From positions 1 to 64,000 of the forward strand of contig NZ_MJAJ01000021.1 of assembly GCF_001746365.1 (NCBI RefSeq): a DNA stretch of 64,000 bases, given 5' to 3'. How positions within the stretch are numbered: the first letter of the stretch is position 1; every line of letters starts with the position of its first letter. Made by a program: the position numbers and the translations under genes. This document shows positions 10,787 through 18,740 of this stretch, in pieces. This DNA comes from Streptomyces sp. LUP30. Its GTDB lineage: Bacteria > Actinomycetota > Actinomycetes > Streptomycetales > Streptomycetaceae. The notes under the pieces are model-generated. The model saw only the letters and a program-made list of their open reading frames with translations, ran no database searches and was not told the DNA's origin.

Positions 10787-11722
10787 TCAGTGCGGGATGC
10801 CGTCGATGATCTCGCGTGCGCCCTGCCGCAGCAGCGCCACCGCCACCGAGGTGCCTAGCGTCGCCGGGTCGAGGCGGCCCGCCCACTCGTGGGCGTTGAG
10901 CCGGGTCTTGCCGTCCGGGGTGAACACGCAGGCGCGGAGGGACAGTTCGCCGCTGCGGTCCATGCGCGCGAAGCCCGCGATCGGGCTGTTGCAGTGGCCC
11001 TGGAGCACATGCAGGAACATGCGTTCCGCCGTGGCCTCCCGGTGCGTGGCCGGATCGCCGAGCCCGCTGACCACGTCGATGAGGTCGGCGTCGCCCTCGC
11101 GGCACTGCAGGGCGAGGATGCCCGCCCCGATCGGCGGCATCATCGTCTCCGGCGACAGCACCTCGGTGATCACGTCCCGCCGGTCGATCCGCTCCAGGCC
11201 GGACACCGCGAGCAGCAGTGCGTCCGCCTCGCCGGCCGCGAGCTTCTCCAGCCGCCGGTTGGCGTTCCCTCGGAACGGCACGCACCGCAGGTGGGGGTGG
11301 GTGGCGGCGAGTTGGGCGATCCGGCGGACCGAGGAGGTGCCGATGCGCGTCCCGGCAGGCAGTTCGTCCAGGGCGCGGCCGCCCGGGTGGATCAGTGCGT
11401 CACGGATGTCGTCGCGCCGCAGGAACGCCGCGAACACCGTGCCTGCGGGCAGCGGCCGGTCGGCGGGGATGTCCTTGACGCAGTGCACCGCGAGGTCGGC
11501 CACGCCGGCCAGCAGCGCCGCGTCGACCTCCTTGGTGAACGCGCCCTTGCCCTCGACCAGGGACAGATCCCCCATCCACTTGTCGCCGGTCGTTTTCACG
11601 GGGACCACCTCGGTGCGCACACCGGGATGCAGGGCGGCCAACTCCGTGCGCACCCGCTCCACTTGGGCCAGAGCCATGGGCGAGTCGCGGGAGACGATGC
11701 GGATGAGTTCCGGAACGGACAT
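10787..11722 (-). CDS. hemC: Hydroxymethylbilane synthase (porphobilinogen deaminase), probable second copy
   Basis: This 311-residue protein condenses four porphobilinogen molecules into hydroxymethylbilane. Catalytic features are present: HCVKDIP (Asp of the usual HSxKD motif), GTSSVRR and FRGNANRR for substrate binding, and LQGHCNSP with the Cys that holds the dipyrromethane cofactor. The N-terminus IRIVSRDSPMALAQVERV departs from the usual TRxSxLA. No other haem gene is nearby, so it is probably an accessory paralogue rather than the one in the hem operon. ATG 11722 fits the family; a GTG at 11731 has a better ribosome site (GAGGG, 6 nt) and would add three residues. Confidence 0.88.
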   Translation of the reverse strand: MSVPELIRIVSRDSPMALAQVERVRTELAALHPGVRTEVVPVKTTGDKWMGDLSLVEGKGAFTKEVDAALLAGVADLAVHCVKDIPADRPLPAGTVFAAFLRRDDIRDALIHPGGRALDELPAGTRIGTSSVRRIAQLAATHPHLRCVPFRGNANRRLEKLAAGEADALLLAVSGLERIDRRDVITEVLSPETMMPPIGAGILALQCREGDADLIDVVSGLGDPATHREATAERMFLHVLQGHCNSPIAGFARMDRSGELSLRACVFTPDGKTRLNAHEWAGRLDPATLGTSVAVALLRQGAREIIDGIPH

Positions 11723-11791
11723 GCGGGACACGATAGACCCTCGTGACCCGCGGCCCGCACCGCTCACGGGTTTCGGTCACCGTTGCACGGC

Positions 11792-12256
11792 TCAGGTGTC
11801 GACCCGCAGACTGAAGCGCCGTTTGTCCGCCCCGAGCGCGCCGCGCCGGGCGTAGAAGCGGATGGCGCCCTCGTTCCAGACCGGGGTCTGCCACTGGACC
11901 TCGGCGAGCCCCAGACTGCGGGCCCGGTCCGCCACCGCGTCCATCAGCAGCGCGCCCAGACCCTGCCCGCGATGGTCCGGGGCGAGGAAAAGGCAGTCCA
12001 TATGCAGATACTCACGGCCCTCCCAGGTGGAGAGCGCGGGAGAGCAGGTGGCGTAGCCGACGATCTCGCCCTCGGGCAGTTCGGCGACCAGACACCCGAG
12101 GAGCGGTGCCGGCACGTCGAAGAGGAGCACGGCCAGGCGCTCGGCGAGGTCGGGCACGGGCGGCTCGGCGCGCTCGAACTGCGCGTGCTGCGCGGCCAGT
12201 TCCGCGACACGCGGCAGATCGGACCGCTCGGCGTGCCGCACCCGGGCGGCGCTCAC
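11792..12256 (-). CDS. GNAT-family N-acetyltransferase
   Basis: This 154-residue single-domain protein starts with GTG at 12256 behind GAGGTCCG. Acetyl-CoA motif A is HRGQGLGALLMDAV (R/Q-x-x-G-x-G/A), after a strand YLHMDCLFLAPDHRG. Motif B is near VWNEGAIRFYARRG. The acceptor cannot be inferred. It may be co-transcribed with hemC (69 bp apart, same strand), but the gap is wide enough for a separate promoter. Confidence 0.88.
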   Translation of the reverse strand: MSAARVRHAERSDLPRVAELAAQHAQFERAEPPVPDLAERLAVLLFDVPAPLLGCLVAELPEGEIVGYATCSPALSTWEGREYLHMDCLFLAPDHRGQGLGALLMDAVADRARSLGLAEVQWQTPVWNEGAIRFYARRGALGADKRRFSLRVDT

Positions 12257-12421
12257 CGGACCTCGCTCCCGGCCCGGACGCAGACCGGCGCCTTCTCCGT
12301 CGTCACGGGCGGGAGTTCTCGAAGAAGATCCATCCAGTCATCATGCCCCGCGGACGGCCCCGGACGCCGGTTCCGGGGCCGAACTCTGCCGCGGGGCCCA
12401 CGCGTCAGGCCCTTCACACGC

Positions 12422-13198
12422 CTACGCGTCGGGGTCGAAGGAGATCCCGGAGGGCTTCGCCGACGACAGGTTCCCGGCGAAGGAGGCGTCCTTCAGGCCG
12501 AAGTTGGCGCTTCCGAAGTCGTACCCGCTCAACTTGTCCCGCAGGCCTGCCGGGTAGCCGTTCCAGCCGACCAGCGGCGGGTACTGCCAGGTGTGCTTGG
12601 CGTTCTCCGGCGGCTCGTCGTTGGAGTTGGCGATCCGGAAGCAGTGCGTGCGGATGCCGTCCTTGTGGTAGACGGCCTTGGCGTGGGTGCCCTCGAAGCG
12701 CACCGTCGACGCGGCGTGCACGGTGAACGAGCCGTGGTTGGACGTGGAGACGTACTGGACCTGGTTGTTCTGCACCCAGACCACGACGTGCTCCCAGTCG
12801 TTGCGGTGGCCGCCGATGCCGCTGCCCGCCACCGCCTGGTCCTTCTCGAAGTACAGGCTGTACATGTACGCGCACCAGCCGTTGTTGCACTTGTAGCGCG
12901 AGTAACTGTTGGTGTTGTCCAGGTCGGAGGCGTCGTGACAGTCGCCGTTCAGCGCACCGGTCGGCTTCAGGCCGCCGTTGATCGTTCCGTCGGGGCCGAT
13001 GGCGGGCGTGGAGTAGCACCCGTCCGTGTCGTAGTCGAACGCGGGCTGGTACGTCAGCTCCGCGGCCTCGGCGTTCTGCGGAAGCGCCCGGGGAGGGGCG
13101 GCGAAGGCGACCGAGGGGACGGCGACGACCAGCGCGGCGGCGCCGGTGAGACCGGTGAGCCATCTCCTGCGGTGGGCCTTGAACCTGGCTGAGGACAC
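12422..13198 (-). CDS. Secreted NPP1/necrosis-and-ethylene-inducing-like protein
   Basis: This 258-residue secreted protein has a Sec signal peptide ending near residue 33 (GAAALVVAVPSVAFA). The NLP core is recognised by AFDYDTDGCYSTPAIG, the Cys pair C61/C87, and the heptapeptide region at 130-136. That region reads GHRNDWE rather than the canonical GHRHDWE. This motif holds the divalent ion in plant-cytolytic NLPs, so the His-to-Asn change bears on activity. C104/C109 may be a second disulfide. The GTG start at 13198 has GAGGAG 8 nt upstream. It stands alone between a GNAT gene and a DNA ligase. NLPs bind plant sphingolipids in oomycetes and fungi; the bacterial role is less clear. Confidence 0.88.
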   Translation of the reverse strand: MSSARFKAHRRRWLTGLTGAAALVVAVPSVAFAAPPRALPQNAEAAELTYQPAFDYDTDGCYSTPAIGPDGTINGGLKPTGALNGDCHDASDLDNTNSYSRYKCNNGWCAYMYSLYFEKDQAVAGSGIGGHRNDWEHVVVWVQNNQVQYVSTSNHGSFTVHAASTVRFEGTHAKAVYHKDGIRTHCFRIANSNDEPPENAKHTWQYPPLVGWNGYPAGLRDKLSGYDFGSANFGLKDASFAGNLSSAKPSGISFDPDA

Positions 13199-13344
13199 GG
13201 GGAGTTCTCCTCGGGATGCGGGCGCAGCCGAACGGCTGTGGGGGAAGAGGGAGTTCAGCTTCCACGCTTTTCACTTCCGCGCCAAGGGGCCGCAGGCGTA
13301 TCGGTGATGAAGGGCAGCCCAATAGTCGGCGGCCCCGCGCCGTC

Positions 13345-14325
13345 TCAGACGGAAGTGTCCGGAAGGTCGGCCGCCGACTCCTCGGGCGTCAGGTCCGCTC
13401 GCAGCCGCAGCCAGGACGGCTGGCGCAGCAGCCCCGCCCGGGTGCGGGTGCTGTAGCGCACCTCGCCGACCAGCCGTGGCGTCACCCAGCGCGCGCCCGG
13501 CGACCGCGGGACGGCGTCGAAGGGACACTTCTCGGACGCGTCGGCCCGCAGCAGCGCCGCGAGTTCGCCGCGTTCGGCCTCGCTCCAGCCGGTGCCCACG
13601 CTGCCGACGTAGCGCAGTCCCGTCGTGGCGCGCTGCCCGACGAGGACGGCGCCGGGCAGCCCGGTCAGCCGCCCCTTGCCGGGCAGCCAACCGCCGACCA
13701 GGACGTCCGCCACCCGCATGTTGCGGATCTTGATCCAGGCCCGCGAGCGCACGCCGGGCTCGTACACCGAGTCCAGCCGCTTGCACACGAGCCCCTCCAG
13801 TCCGTGCGCGCGGGTCGCCTCCAGGGCCTCCCGGCCGTGCCCCACCAGAGCGCTCGGGGTCGACCAGAACGGTCCCTCCAGCGCGAGCGCCTCCAGCCGG
13901 GTCCTGCGCCGGGTGTAGGGCAGGGTCAGGAGAGAGCGTCCGGCGAGGTGCATCACGTCGAACAGGACGAGGTGCACGGGAGCCGTGGCGGCCAGTCGGG
14001 CGGCCCTGCCCGGGGCCTGGACCAGGCCCATGCGCGACTGCAGCAGCTGGAAGTCCGCCCGGCCCTGCCGGTCCAGCGCGAGCACCTCTCCGTCCAGCAC
14101 CGCAGGGGTGCCGCCCAGCGCTCCGCCGAGCGGCCGCAGCTCCGGGTAGGCGGCGGTGATGTCCTCCCCCGAACGGGCCCGCAGCGTGACGGTCCCGTCC
14201 CCGGCGAGATACACCACGGCACGCTGCCCGTCCTGCTTGGTCTCGTACGCCCAGCGCGCGTCCTGGCCCACGGGCGGCAGGGAGCCGGGGGTGGCGAGCA
14301 TGGGCGCGACGAGGGGGAGGGGCAT
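13345..14325 (-). CDS. ATP-dependent DNA ligase (LigD ligase-domain / LigC type)
   Basis: This 326-residue ligase seals DNA nicks with ATP. Nucleotidyltransferase motifs are visible: motif I ETKQDGQR (the Lys takes AMP), motif III VLFDV, VLDGEVLAL, motif IV EGLVCKR and motif V WIKIR. A C-terminal OB-fold follows from about residue 215 (VADVLVGGWLPGKGRL, then LRYVGSVGTGW, and WVTPRLVGEVRYS). The polymerase and nuclease domains of full LigD are absent, and no ku gene is adjacent. ATG 14325 is chosen by family length; a GTG at 14364 would add 13 residues, and neither has a clear ribosome site. Confidence 0.88.
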   Translation of the reverse strand: MPLPLVAPMLATPGSLPPVGQDARWAYETKQDGQRAVVYLAGDGTVTLRARSGEDITAAYPELRPLGGALGGTPAVLDGEVLALDRQGRADFQLLQSRMGLVQAPGRAARLAATAPVHLVLFDVMHLAGRSLLTLPYTRRRTRLEALALEGPFWSTPSALVGHGREALEATRAHGLEGLVCKRLDSVYEPGVRSRAWIKIRNMRVADVLVGGWLPGKGRLTGLPGAVLVGQRATTGLRYVGSVGTGWSEAERGELAALLRADASEKCPFDAVPRSPGARWVTPRLVGEVRYSTRTRAGLLRQPSWLRLRADLTPEESAADLPDTSV

Positions 14326-15109
14326 GGGTGAGTTGTCGACACGGGGACGCCTCGCCACGCGCACGGCGCGATCGTTTCCCCTGAACGGTGCACCGGGCCC
14401 TGTCCCGGGGGCCTCCAGGGGGCCCGTGGGGTGTGTGCGGTGGACCCCGGCAGGCGGTGCGAGCCTGCCGGGGCCCGGCCGGCGAGCCGGGGGCCCGGCG
14501 GCATACCGCTCAGTATGGGCCGCCGTACGCCATCCGGGTACCGGTCGAGCGCCGCTCGTCCGCTGCCGTGGGCCGTGGGCCGTGGGCCGTGGGCCGTCGG
14601 CCGGGTCCGGGGCGCGGACGCCGTGAGCGGGCAGCCGGCGTGTCCCGCCCGGCCTCGGAGGGCCCGGGGCGGCTCGTCATGCTCCTCCACCGCATGGCGG
14701 ACGGCCTCCCCGCCCACGCCGTCGAGGACGGGAGCGAGCGGGTGGGCGTCGGTGACGAAGCGGTCAGGCCGTCGGCGAAGCCCGGCAGGAGACGGGCACG
14801 GCGCATGCGCTCCTCGGCCCTCTCGGACGTGGAGCAGGCACCGAGCAGCTTGAACGTCGTCGCCGTCCTGCTCGTCGATGCGGACCGTCTCCCCGTCGAG
14901 GTGCACGGCCGCCCCGTCCCGCTCTCCTCGGCCTCGTCGTGCTGCGCGACGCGCCACAGCAGCCGGACGATCACCGACGCAGACCATCCGGTGCCGGCAA
15001 CCTCGGCCCCGACAGGGCGCGTTGGGGGGCGCGGCCGTCCCGGCACCCCGCCGGACGGCCCGCTCCTACCCTCCAGTAGTGTCGGGCGCCAGTCATCTGA
15101 GGAGGAACC
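14326..15109. other. 784-bp stretch without a convincing gene
   Basis: Open frames exist on both strands, and the frame read minus from about 14987 has high G/C at third positions. However, its product (containing VHLDGETVRIDEQDGDD) matches no family I recognise, lacks a ribosome site and runs into the ligase. It could be a decayed gene. The stretch also holds the heptamer repeat at 14566-14597 and, near 15060-15109, the probable promoter of the next operon. Confidence 0.5.
14566..14597. repeat. Tandem heptamer CCGTGGG, about 4.6 copies
   Basis: Four exact copies of CCGTGGG (14566-14593) are followed by CCGT. It lies in noncoding sequence and is a candidate variable-number repeat; no function is evident. 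Confidence 0.85.
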
Positions 15110-15508
15110 GTGCCCCGGTCCGAACGCTCACCCCTGCTGCTGGCGGGCCTGCTGGCCGCCGCGGGCGCGGCCCACTTCACCGTGCCGCGCCCGTTCGACG
15201 CGATCGTCCCGCGCGCACTGCCCGGCTCGCCCAGGAACTGGACGTACGCCAGCGGCGTCGCCGAACTGGTGCTCGCCGCGGGAGTGGCCCTGCCCCGGAC
15301 CCGCAGGACGGCCGCCCTGGCCAGCGCCGCGCTCTTCGTCGGCGTCTTCCCCGCGAACGTCAAGATGGCGTGGGACTGGCGCCACCGCCCCGCCCCGCTC
15401 AGGGCCGCCGCCATCGGCCGCCTCCCCCTGCAGGCGCCCCTCGTCCTGTGGGCCCGCAGCGTCGCCGCGGGCGCCGGCGCCGCCCGGACGACGGAGGGAC
15501 GGGCATGA
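15110..15508 (+). CDS. DoxX-like small membrane protein
   Basis: This 132-residue protein has four hydrophobic helices: LLLAGLLAAAGAAHFTV, ASGVAELVLAAGVAL, AALASAALFVGVFPANV, and LPLQAPLVLWARSVAAG. The AHF near the first helix and the GVAELVLAAGVAL helix fit the DoxX/MauE-like family. The GTG start has GAGGAGGAACC upstream. Its stop overlaps the peroxiredoxin start by 4 nt, so the two are made together, which suggests a role near thiol/peroxide chemistry at the membrane. That role is an inference from linkage. Confidence 0.82.
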   Translation: MPRSERSPLLLAGLLAAAGAAHFTVPRPFDAIVPRALPGSPRNWTYASGVAELVLAAGVALPRTRRTAALASAALFVGVFPANVKMAWDWRHRPAPLRAAAIGRLPLQAPLVLWARSVAAGAGAARTTEGRA

Positions 15509-15972
15509 CCAAGGCGCTGGAGGTCGGCGACCTCGTGGACGACTTCGCGCTGCCGGATGAGACGGGCGCCGTCCGTACGCTGACGAGCCTGCTCGCCGAC
15601 GGGCCGGTGGTCCTCTTCTTCTACCCCGCCGCCCTCACCCCGGGCTGCACCGCGGAGGCCTGCCACTTCCGTGACCTGGCCGCGGAGTTCGCCGCCGTGG
15701 GCGCCCAGCCCGTCGGCGTGAGCGGAGACTCCGTCGACCGCCAGCAGGAGTTCGCCGGCCGGCACACGCTCGGCATGCCGCTGCTGTCCGACGAGGACGG
15801 TTCGGTGCGGGAACGGTTCGGGGTGAAGCGCGGATTCTCCCTGGCGCCCACCAAGCGGGTCACCTACGTCATCGGGCGCGACCGCACGGTCCTGGAGGTG
15901 GTGCGCAGCGAGCTGCGCATGAACACCCACGCCGACCGTGCCCTGGACGTGCTGCGCGCCCAGCGTCCCTGA
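15505..15972 (+). CDS. Peroxiredoxin, BCP/PrxQ type
   Basis: This 155-residue thiol peroxidase reduces hydrogen and alkyl peroxides. TPGCTAEAC holds the peroxidatic Cys48 and a second Cys53 five residues on, the spacing of PrxQ enzymes that form an intramolecular disulfide. VVLFFYPAALTPGC replaces the common YPKDNTPGC loop. Later the fold continues with VGVSGDSVDRQQEFAGRHTLGMPLLSDEDG. ATG 15505 overlaps the previous TGA (ATGA). A thioredoxin is the likely electron donor. Confidence 0.92.
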   Translation: MTKALEVGDLVDDFALPDETGAVRTLTSLLADGPVVLFFYPAALTPGCTAEACHFRDLAAEFAAVGAQPVGVSGDSVDRQQEFAGRHTLGMPLLSDEDGSVRERFGVKRGFSLAPTKRVTYVIGRDRTVLEVVRSELRMNTHADRALDVLRAQRP

Positions 15973-16081
15973 GGGGCGCAGGCGGCCGGAGCGGGCCGTG
16001 GAGCCCCCGGCCGTCGGGCCCCGCGTCCCGACCGGACCGGCGCGGTTGATGCACCGGGCTCGAGGGACCATTCTGGACGAC

Positions 16082-18424
16082 ATGGAGCAAGTCGTCGCTG
16101 CGGCCGTCATCGATGCGCACGGCATCGTGACGGGCTGGAGCGAGGGTGCCCGCCTGCTGACCGGCCATCCGGCCGAGGAGGCCGTGGGCCGGACGGCGGC
16201 CGACCTGCTCGCCGAGGAGCTGCCGCCCCGCGCGGACGGCGACTGGACCGGCCCCGTCGTCGTGCGCCATCGCGACGGGCGTCCCGTCACGCTCGTCGTG
16301 TCGGCCTGCCCGGTGCTCGGCCGCGACGGCCGGCGCACCGGGTACACGCTCAGCGCCCAGCGGCCCGCCGCCACCGAGCCGACCCTGGCCGGACGGGCCT
16401 TCGAGCAGGCCTCCATGTCGATGTCCGTGTTCGACCCCCAGCAGCGCTATCTGCGGTTGAACGAGGTCGCCTGCAAGGTGATGGGCGTCCCGGAGGACGT
16501 CCTGCTCGGCCGCCACTTCCCCGACACCGTCGCCGACGTCGAGCCGCACCGGGGATTCGACTGGCACCTGCGTCAGGTCGCCGAGACCGGCCGCCCGATC
16601 CGCTACGAGAGCTTCACCAGCGCTCCCTCCCTCAACCGCGAGCACGCCTGGACCACCGAGATGTGGCCCGTGCGGGATGCCTCCGGGGAGGTCGCCGGGG
16701 TCGCCCTGGCCGCGTTCGACAGCACCGAGCAGTACCTGGCCCGCCAGCGGCTGACCCTGTTGAACGAGGCCGCGGCCTCCATCGGGACCACCCTCGACGT
16801 CGTGCGCACCACCGAGGAGGTCGTCGAGCTCCTCGTCCCGCGGTTCGCCGACTTCGTCAGCGTCGACCTCCTGGACTGGGTGCTGGGCGCCGACGAGCCG
16901 CCACCCGTCCCGTCCGGCGAGGTGGTGTTGCGCCGGGTCGCCCACGGCTCCGCCCAGGAGGGCACTCCCGAGGCGGCCGTCCGCCTCGGCGAGACCGACG
17001 TCCACCCGCCGTTCAGTCCGCCCGCCCGCGCCCTGCGGGAGGGGCGTGCGATCCGCATCCAGGCAGGCGAGCCCGACTTCGTGAGCTGGCTCGCCGAACG
17101 CAACGCGCGCGCTCCCGAGGGCCGCCCCTTCCGCACCGGCGTCCACTCGGTGATCTCGGTGCCCCTGAAGGCACGCGGCATCACCCTGGGCGTCCTGGTC
17201 GGCGTCCGTATCGCCCACTTCGACGACTACGAGGCCGACGACGCCGTCTTCGCCGAGGAACTCGCCAGCCGGGCCGCCGTCTGCATCGACAACGCCCGCC
17301 GTTTCGCCCGCGAACGCACCACCGCCCTCGCCCTGCAGAGCAGCCTGCTGCCGCGCGGCCTGTCCGGACAGGCCGCCGTCGAGGTGGCGCACCGCTATCT
17401 GCCCAGCGGCTCCACGGCGGGGATCGGCGGCGACTGGTTCGACGTCATCCCGCTGTCCGGGAGCCGGGTCGCCCTCGTCGTCGGCGACGTCGTCGGACAC
17501 GGCATCCCCTCCTCGGCGACCATGGGGCGCCTGTGCATGGCCGTGCGCACCCTCGCCGACGTGGACCTGCCGCCGGACGAACTGCTCACCCACCTGGACG
17601 ACCTCGTCACCCACCTGGCGGCCTACGACGAGGGCGGGGAGGACGTCGCCGAACTCGGCGCCACCTGCCTCTACGCCGTCTACGACCCCGTCAGCCGCAG
17701 GCTGACCGCCGCCGCCGCGGGCCATCCCGCGCCGGCCCTGGTACGGCCCGACGGCACCGTGCAACTGATCGGCATGACCCCCGGGCCCCCGCTCGGCGTC
17801 GGGGGACTGCCCTTCGAGGCCGTCGAGCTGGAACTGCCCGAGGAGTCCGTCCTCGCCCTCTTCACGGACGGCCTGATCGAGGACCGCGACCGCGACGTCG
17901 ACCGTGCCGTCGGCGAGCTGTGCAACGCCCTCACCGCGCCCGCGGCCTCTCTCGACGCCCTCTGCGACAGCGTCCTCAAGGCGGTTCTGCCGGAGGATCC
18001 GGGCGACGACGTCGCGCTCCTGCTCGCACGCACCCGCGCCCTGGGCGCGGACCGGGTCGCCACCTGGGACGTCGCCCCCGACCCGGCCCAGGTGGCAGCC
18101 GCCCGGCAGGCCGCCACCGAGCAGCTCGCGGCGTGGGGCATGGAGGAGGCGGCGTTCGTGACCGAACTCGTCGTCAGCGAGCTCGTCACCAACGCCATCC
18201 GCTACGGCGCACCGCCCATCCGGCTGCGCCTGATCCGCGACCGCAGCCTCATCTGCGAGGTCTCCGACGGCAGCTCCACCTCCCCCCATCTGCGCCGCGC
18301 CCATGCCTTCGACGAGGGCGGGCGCGGCCTGCTGCTGGTCGCGCAGCTCACCCAGCGCTGGGGGAGCAGGCAGACGGGCCGAGGAAAGACGATCTGGGCG
18401 GAGCAGTCGCTCGAGTTCGAGTGA
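16082..18424 (+). CDS. PAS-PAS-GAF-PP2C (SpoIIE)-HATPase signalling phosphatase
   Basis: This 780-residue multidomain protein starts with PAS 1 at about residues 1-110 (AVIDAHGIVTGWSEGARLLTG). PAS 2 follows at about 112-240 (FEQASMSMSVFDPQQRYLRLNE), then GAF at about 250-410. The PP2C/SpoIIE domain is at about 420-625 (IGGDWFDVIPLSG and LVVGDVVGHG, the Asp residues that bind Mn). An RsbW-like ATPase end follows at about 640-775 (ELVVSELVTNAIRYG N-box, DEGGRGLLLVAQLTQRWG). Such proteins dephosphorylate anti-anti-sigma factors and may also phosphorylate them. ATG 16082 begins at the first PAS strand; ATG 16049 is possible. No partner STAS protein is adjacent. Confidence 0.92.
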   Translation: MEQVVAAAVIDAHGIVTGWSEGARLLTGHPAEEAVGRTAADLLAEELPPRADGDWTGPVVVRHRDGRPVTLVVSACPVLGRDGRRTGYTLSAQRPAATEPTLAGRAFEQASMSMSVFDPQQRYLRLNEVACKVMGVPEDVLLGRHFPDTVADVEPHRGFDWHLRQVAETGRPIRYESFTSAPSLNREHAWTTEMWPVRDASGEVAGVALAAFDSTEQYLARQRLTLLNEAAASIGTTLDVVRTTEEVVELLVPRFADFVSVDLLDWVLGADEPPPVPSGEVVLRRVAHGSAQEGTPEAAVRLGETDVHPPFSPPARALREGRAIRIQAGEPDFVSWLAERNARAPEGRPFRTGVHSVISVPLKARGITLGVLVGVRIAHFDDYEADDAVFAEELASRAAVCIDNARRFARERTTALALQSSLLPRGLSGQAAVEVAHRYLPSGSTAGIGGDWFDVIPLSGSRVALVVGDVVGHGIPSSATMGRLCMAVRTLADVDLPPDELLTHLDDLVTHLAAYDEGGEDVAELGATCLYAVYDPVSRRLTAAAAGHPAPALVRPDGTVQLIGMTPGPPLGVGGLPFEAVELELPEESVLALFTDGLIEDRDRDVDRAVGELCNALTAPAASLDALCDSVLKAVLPEDPGDDVALLLARTRALGADRVATWDVAPDPAQVAAARQAATEQLAAWGMEEAAFVTELVVSELVTNAIRYGAPPIRLRLIRDRSLICEVSDGSSTSPHLRRAHAFDEGGRGLLLVAQLTQRWGSRQTGRGKTIWAEQSLEFE

Positions 18425-18740
18425 TCACTCGAAAGGGCAGCATCGTCGCGGCTCGCGGTCGGACGTCGTCACGATTTCCCGGCGGGTGGTGCGGGTGGTG
18501 CGGGTGGTGCGGGCGAGGGGCCGACCGGGCGGCCCCCCCCGGCGGGCGACGCGGGGCGGGGAGTGCCGCCGACCGTGCCACCCGGCCTCACCGGCTCCTC
18601 CGTGCCGCGGGCGCATCCGGTGACCGTCCCGCCAGGCGCCGACCGCGCACGGGAGAGCACCGTCCGCCCGCCGACCTGCGGCCCGCCGGTGCGGGCGGCC
18701 GGGGGAGGCGATGCGGGCGGATCGGCACCCCTCGCAGCGC
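18425..18740. other. 316-bp intergenic gap between convergent genes
   Basis: No reading frame here looks like a gene. It contains the 9-bp repeat at 18482-18513. No clear terminator hairpin was found for the upstream phosphatase. Confidence 0.5.
18482..18513. repeat. Tandem 9-mer GCGGGTGGT, about 3.5 copies
   Basis: Three exact copies (18482-18508) are followed by GCGGG. The repeat is noncoding and may be length-variable. Confidence 0.8.

Noticed and set aside
14566..14597. CCGTGGG repeats considered as a CRISPR or iteron array
   Set aside because: Units are 7 bp and contiguous with no spacers, so it is neither CRISPR nor a spaced iteron set.
13953..14987. Minus-strand frame covering the ligase 5' end and the gap beyond it
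   Set aside because: Overlaps the ligase out of frame; the upstream part has no recognisable domain or start signal.
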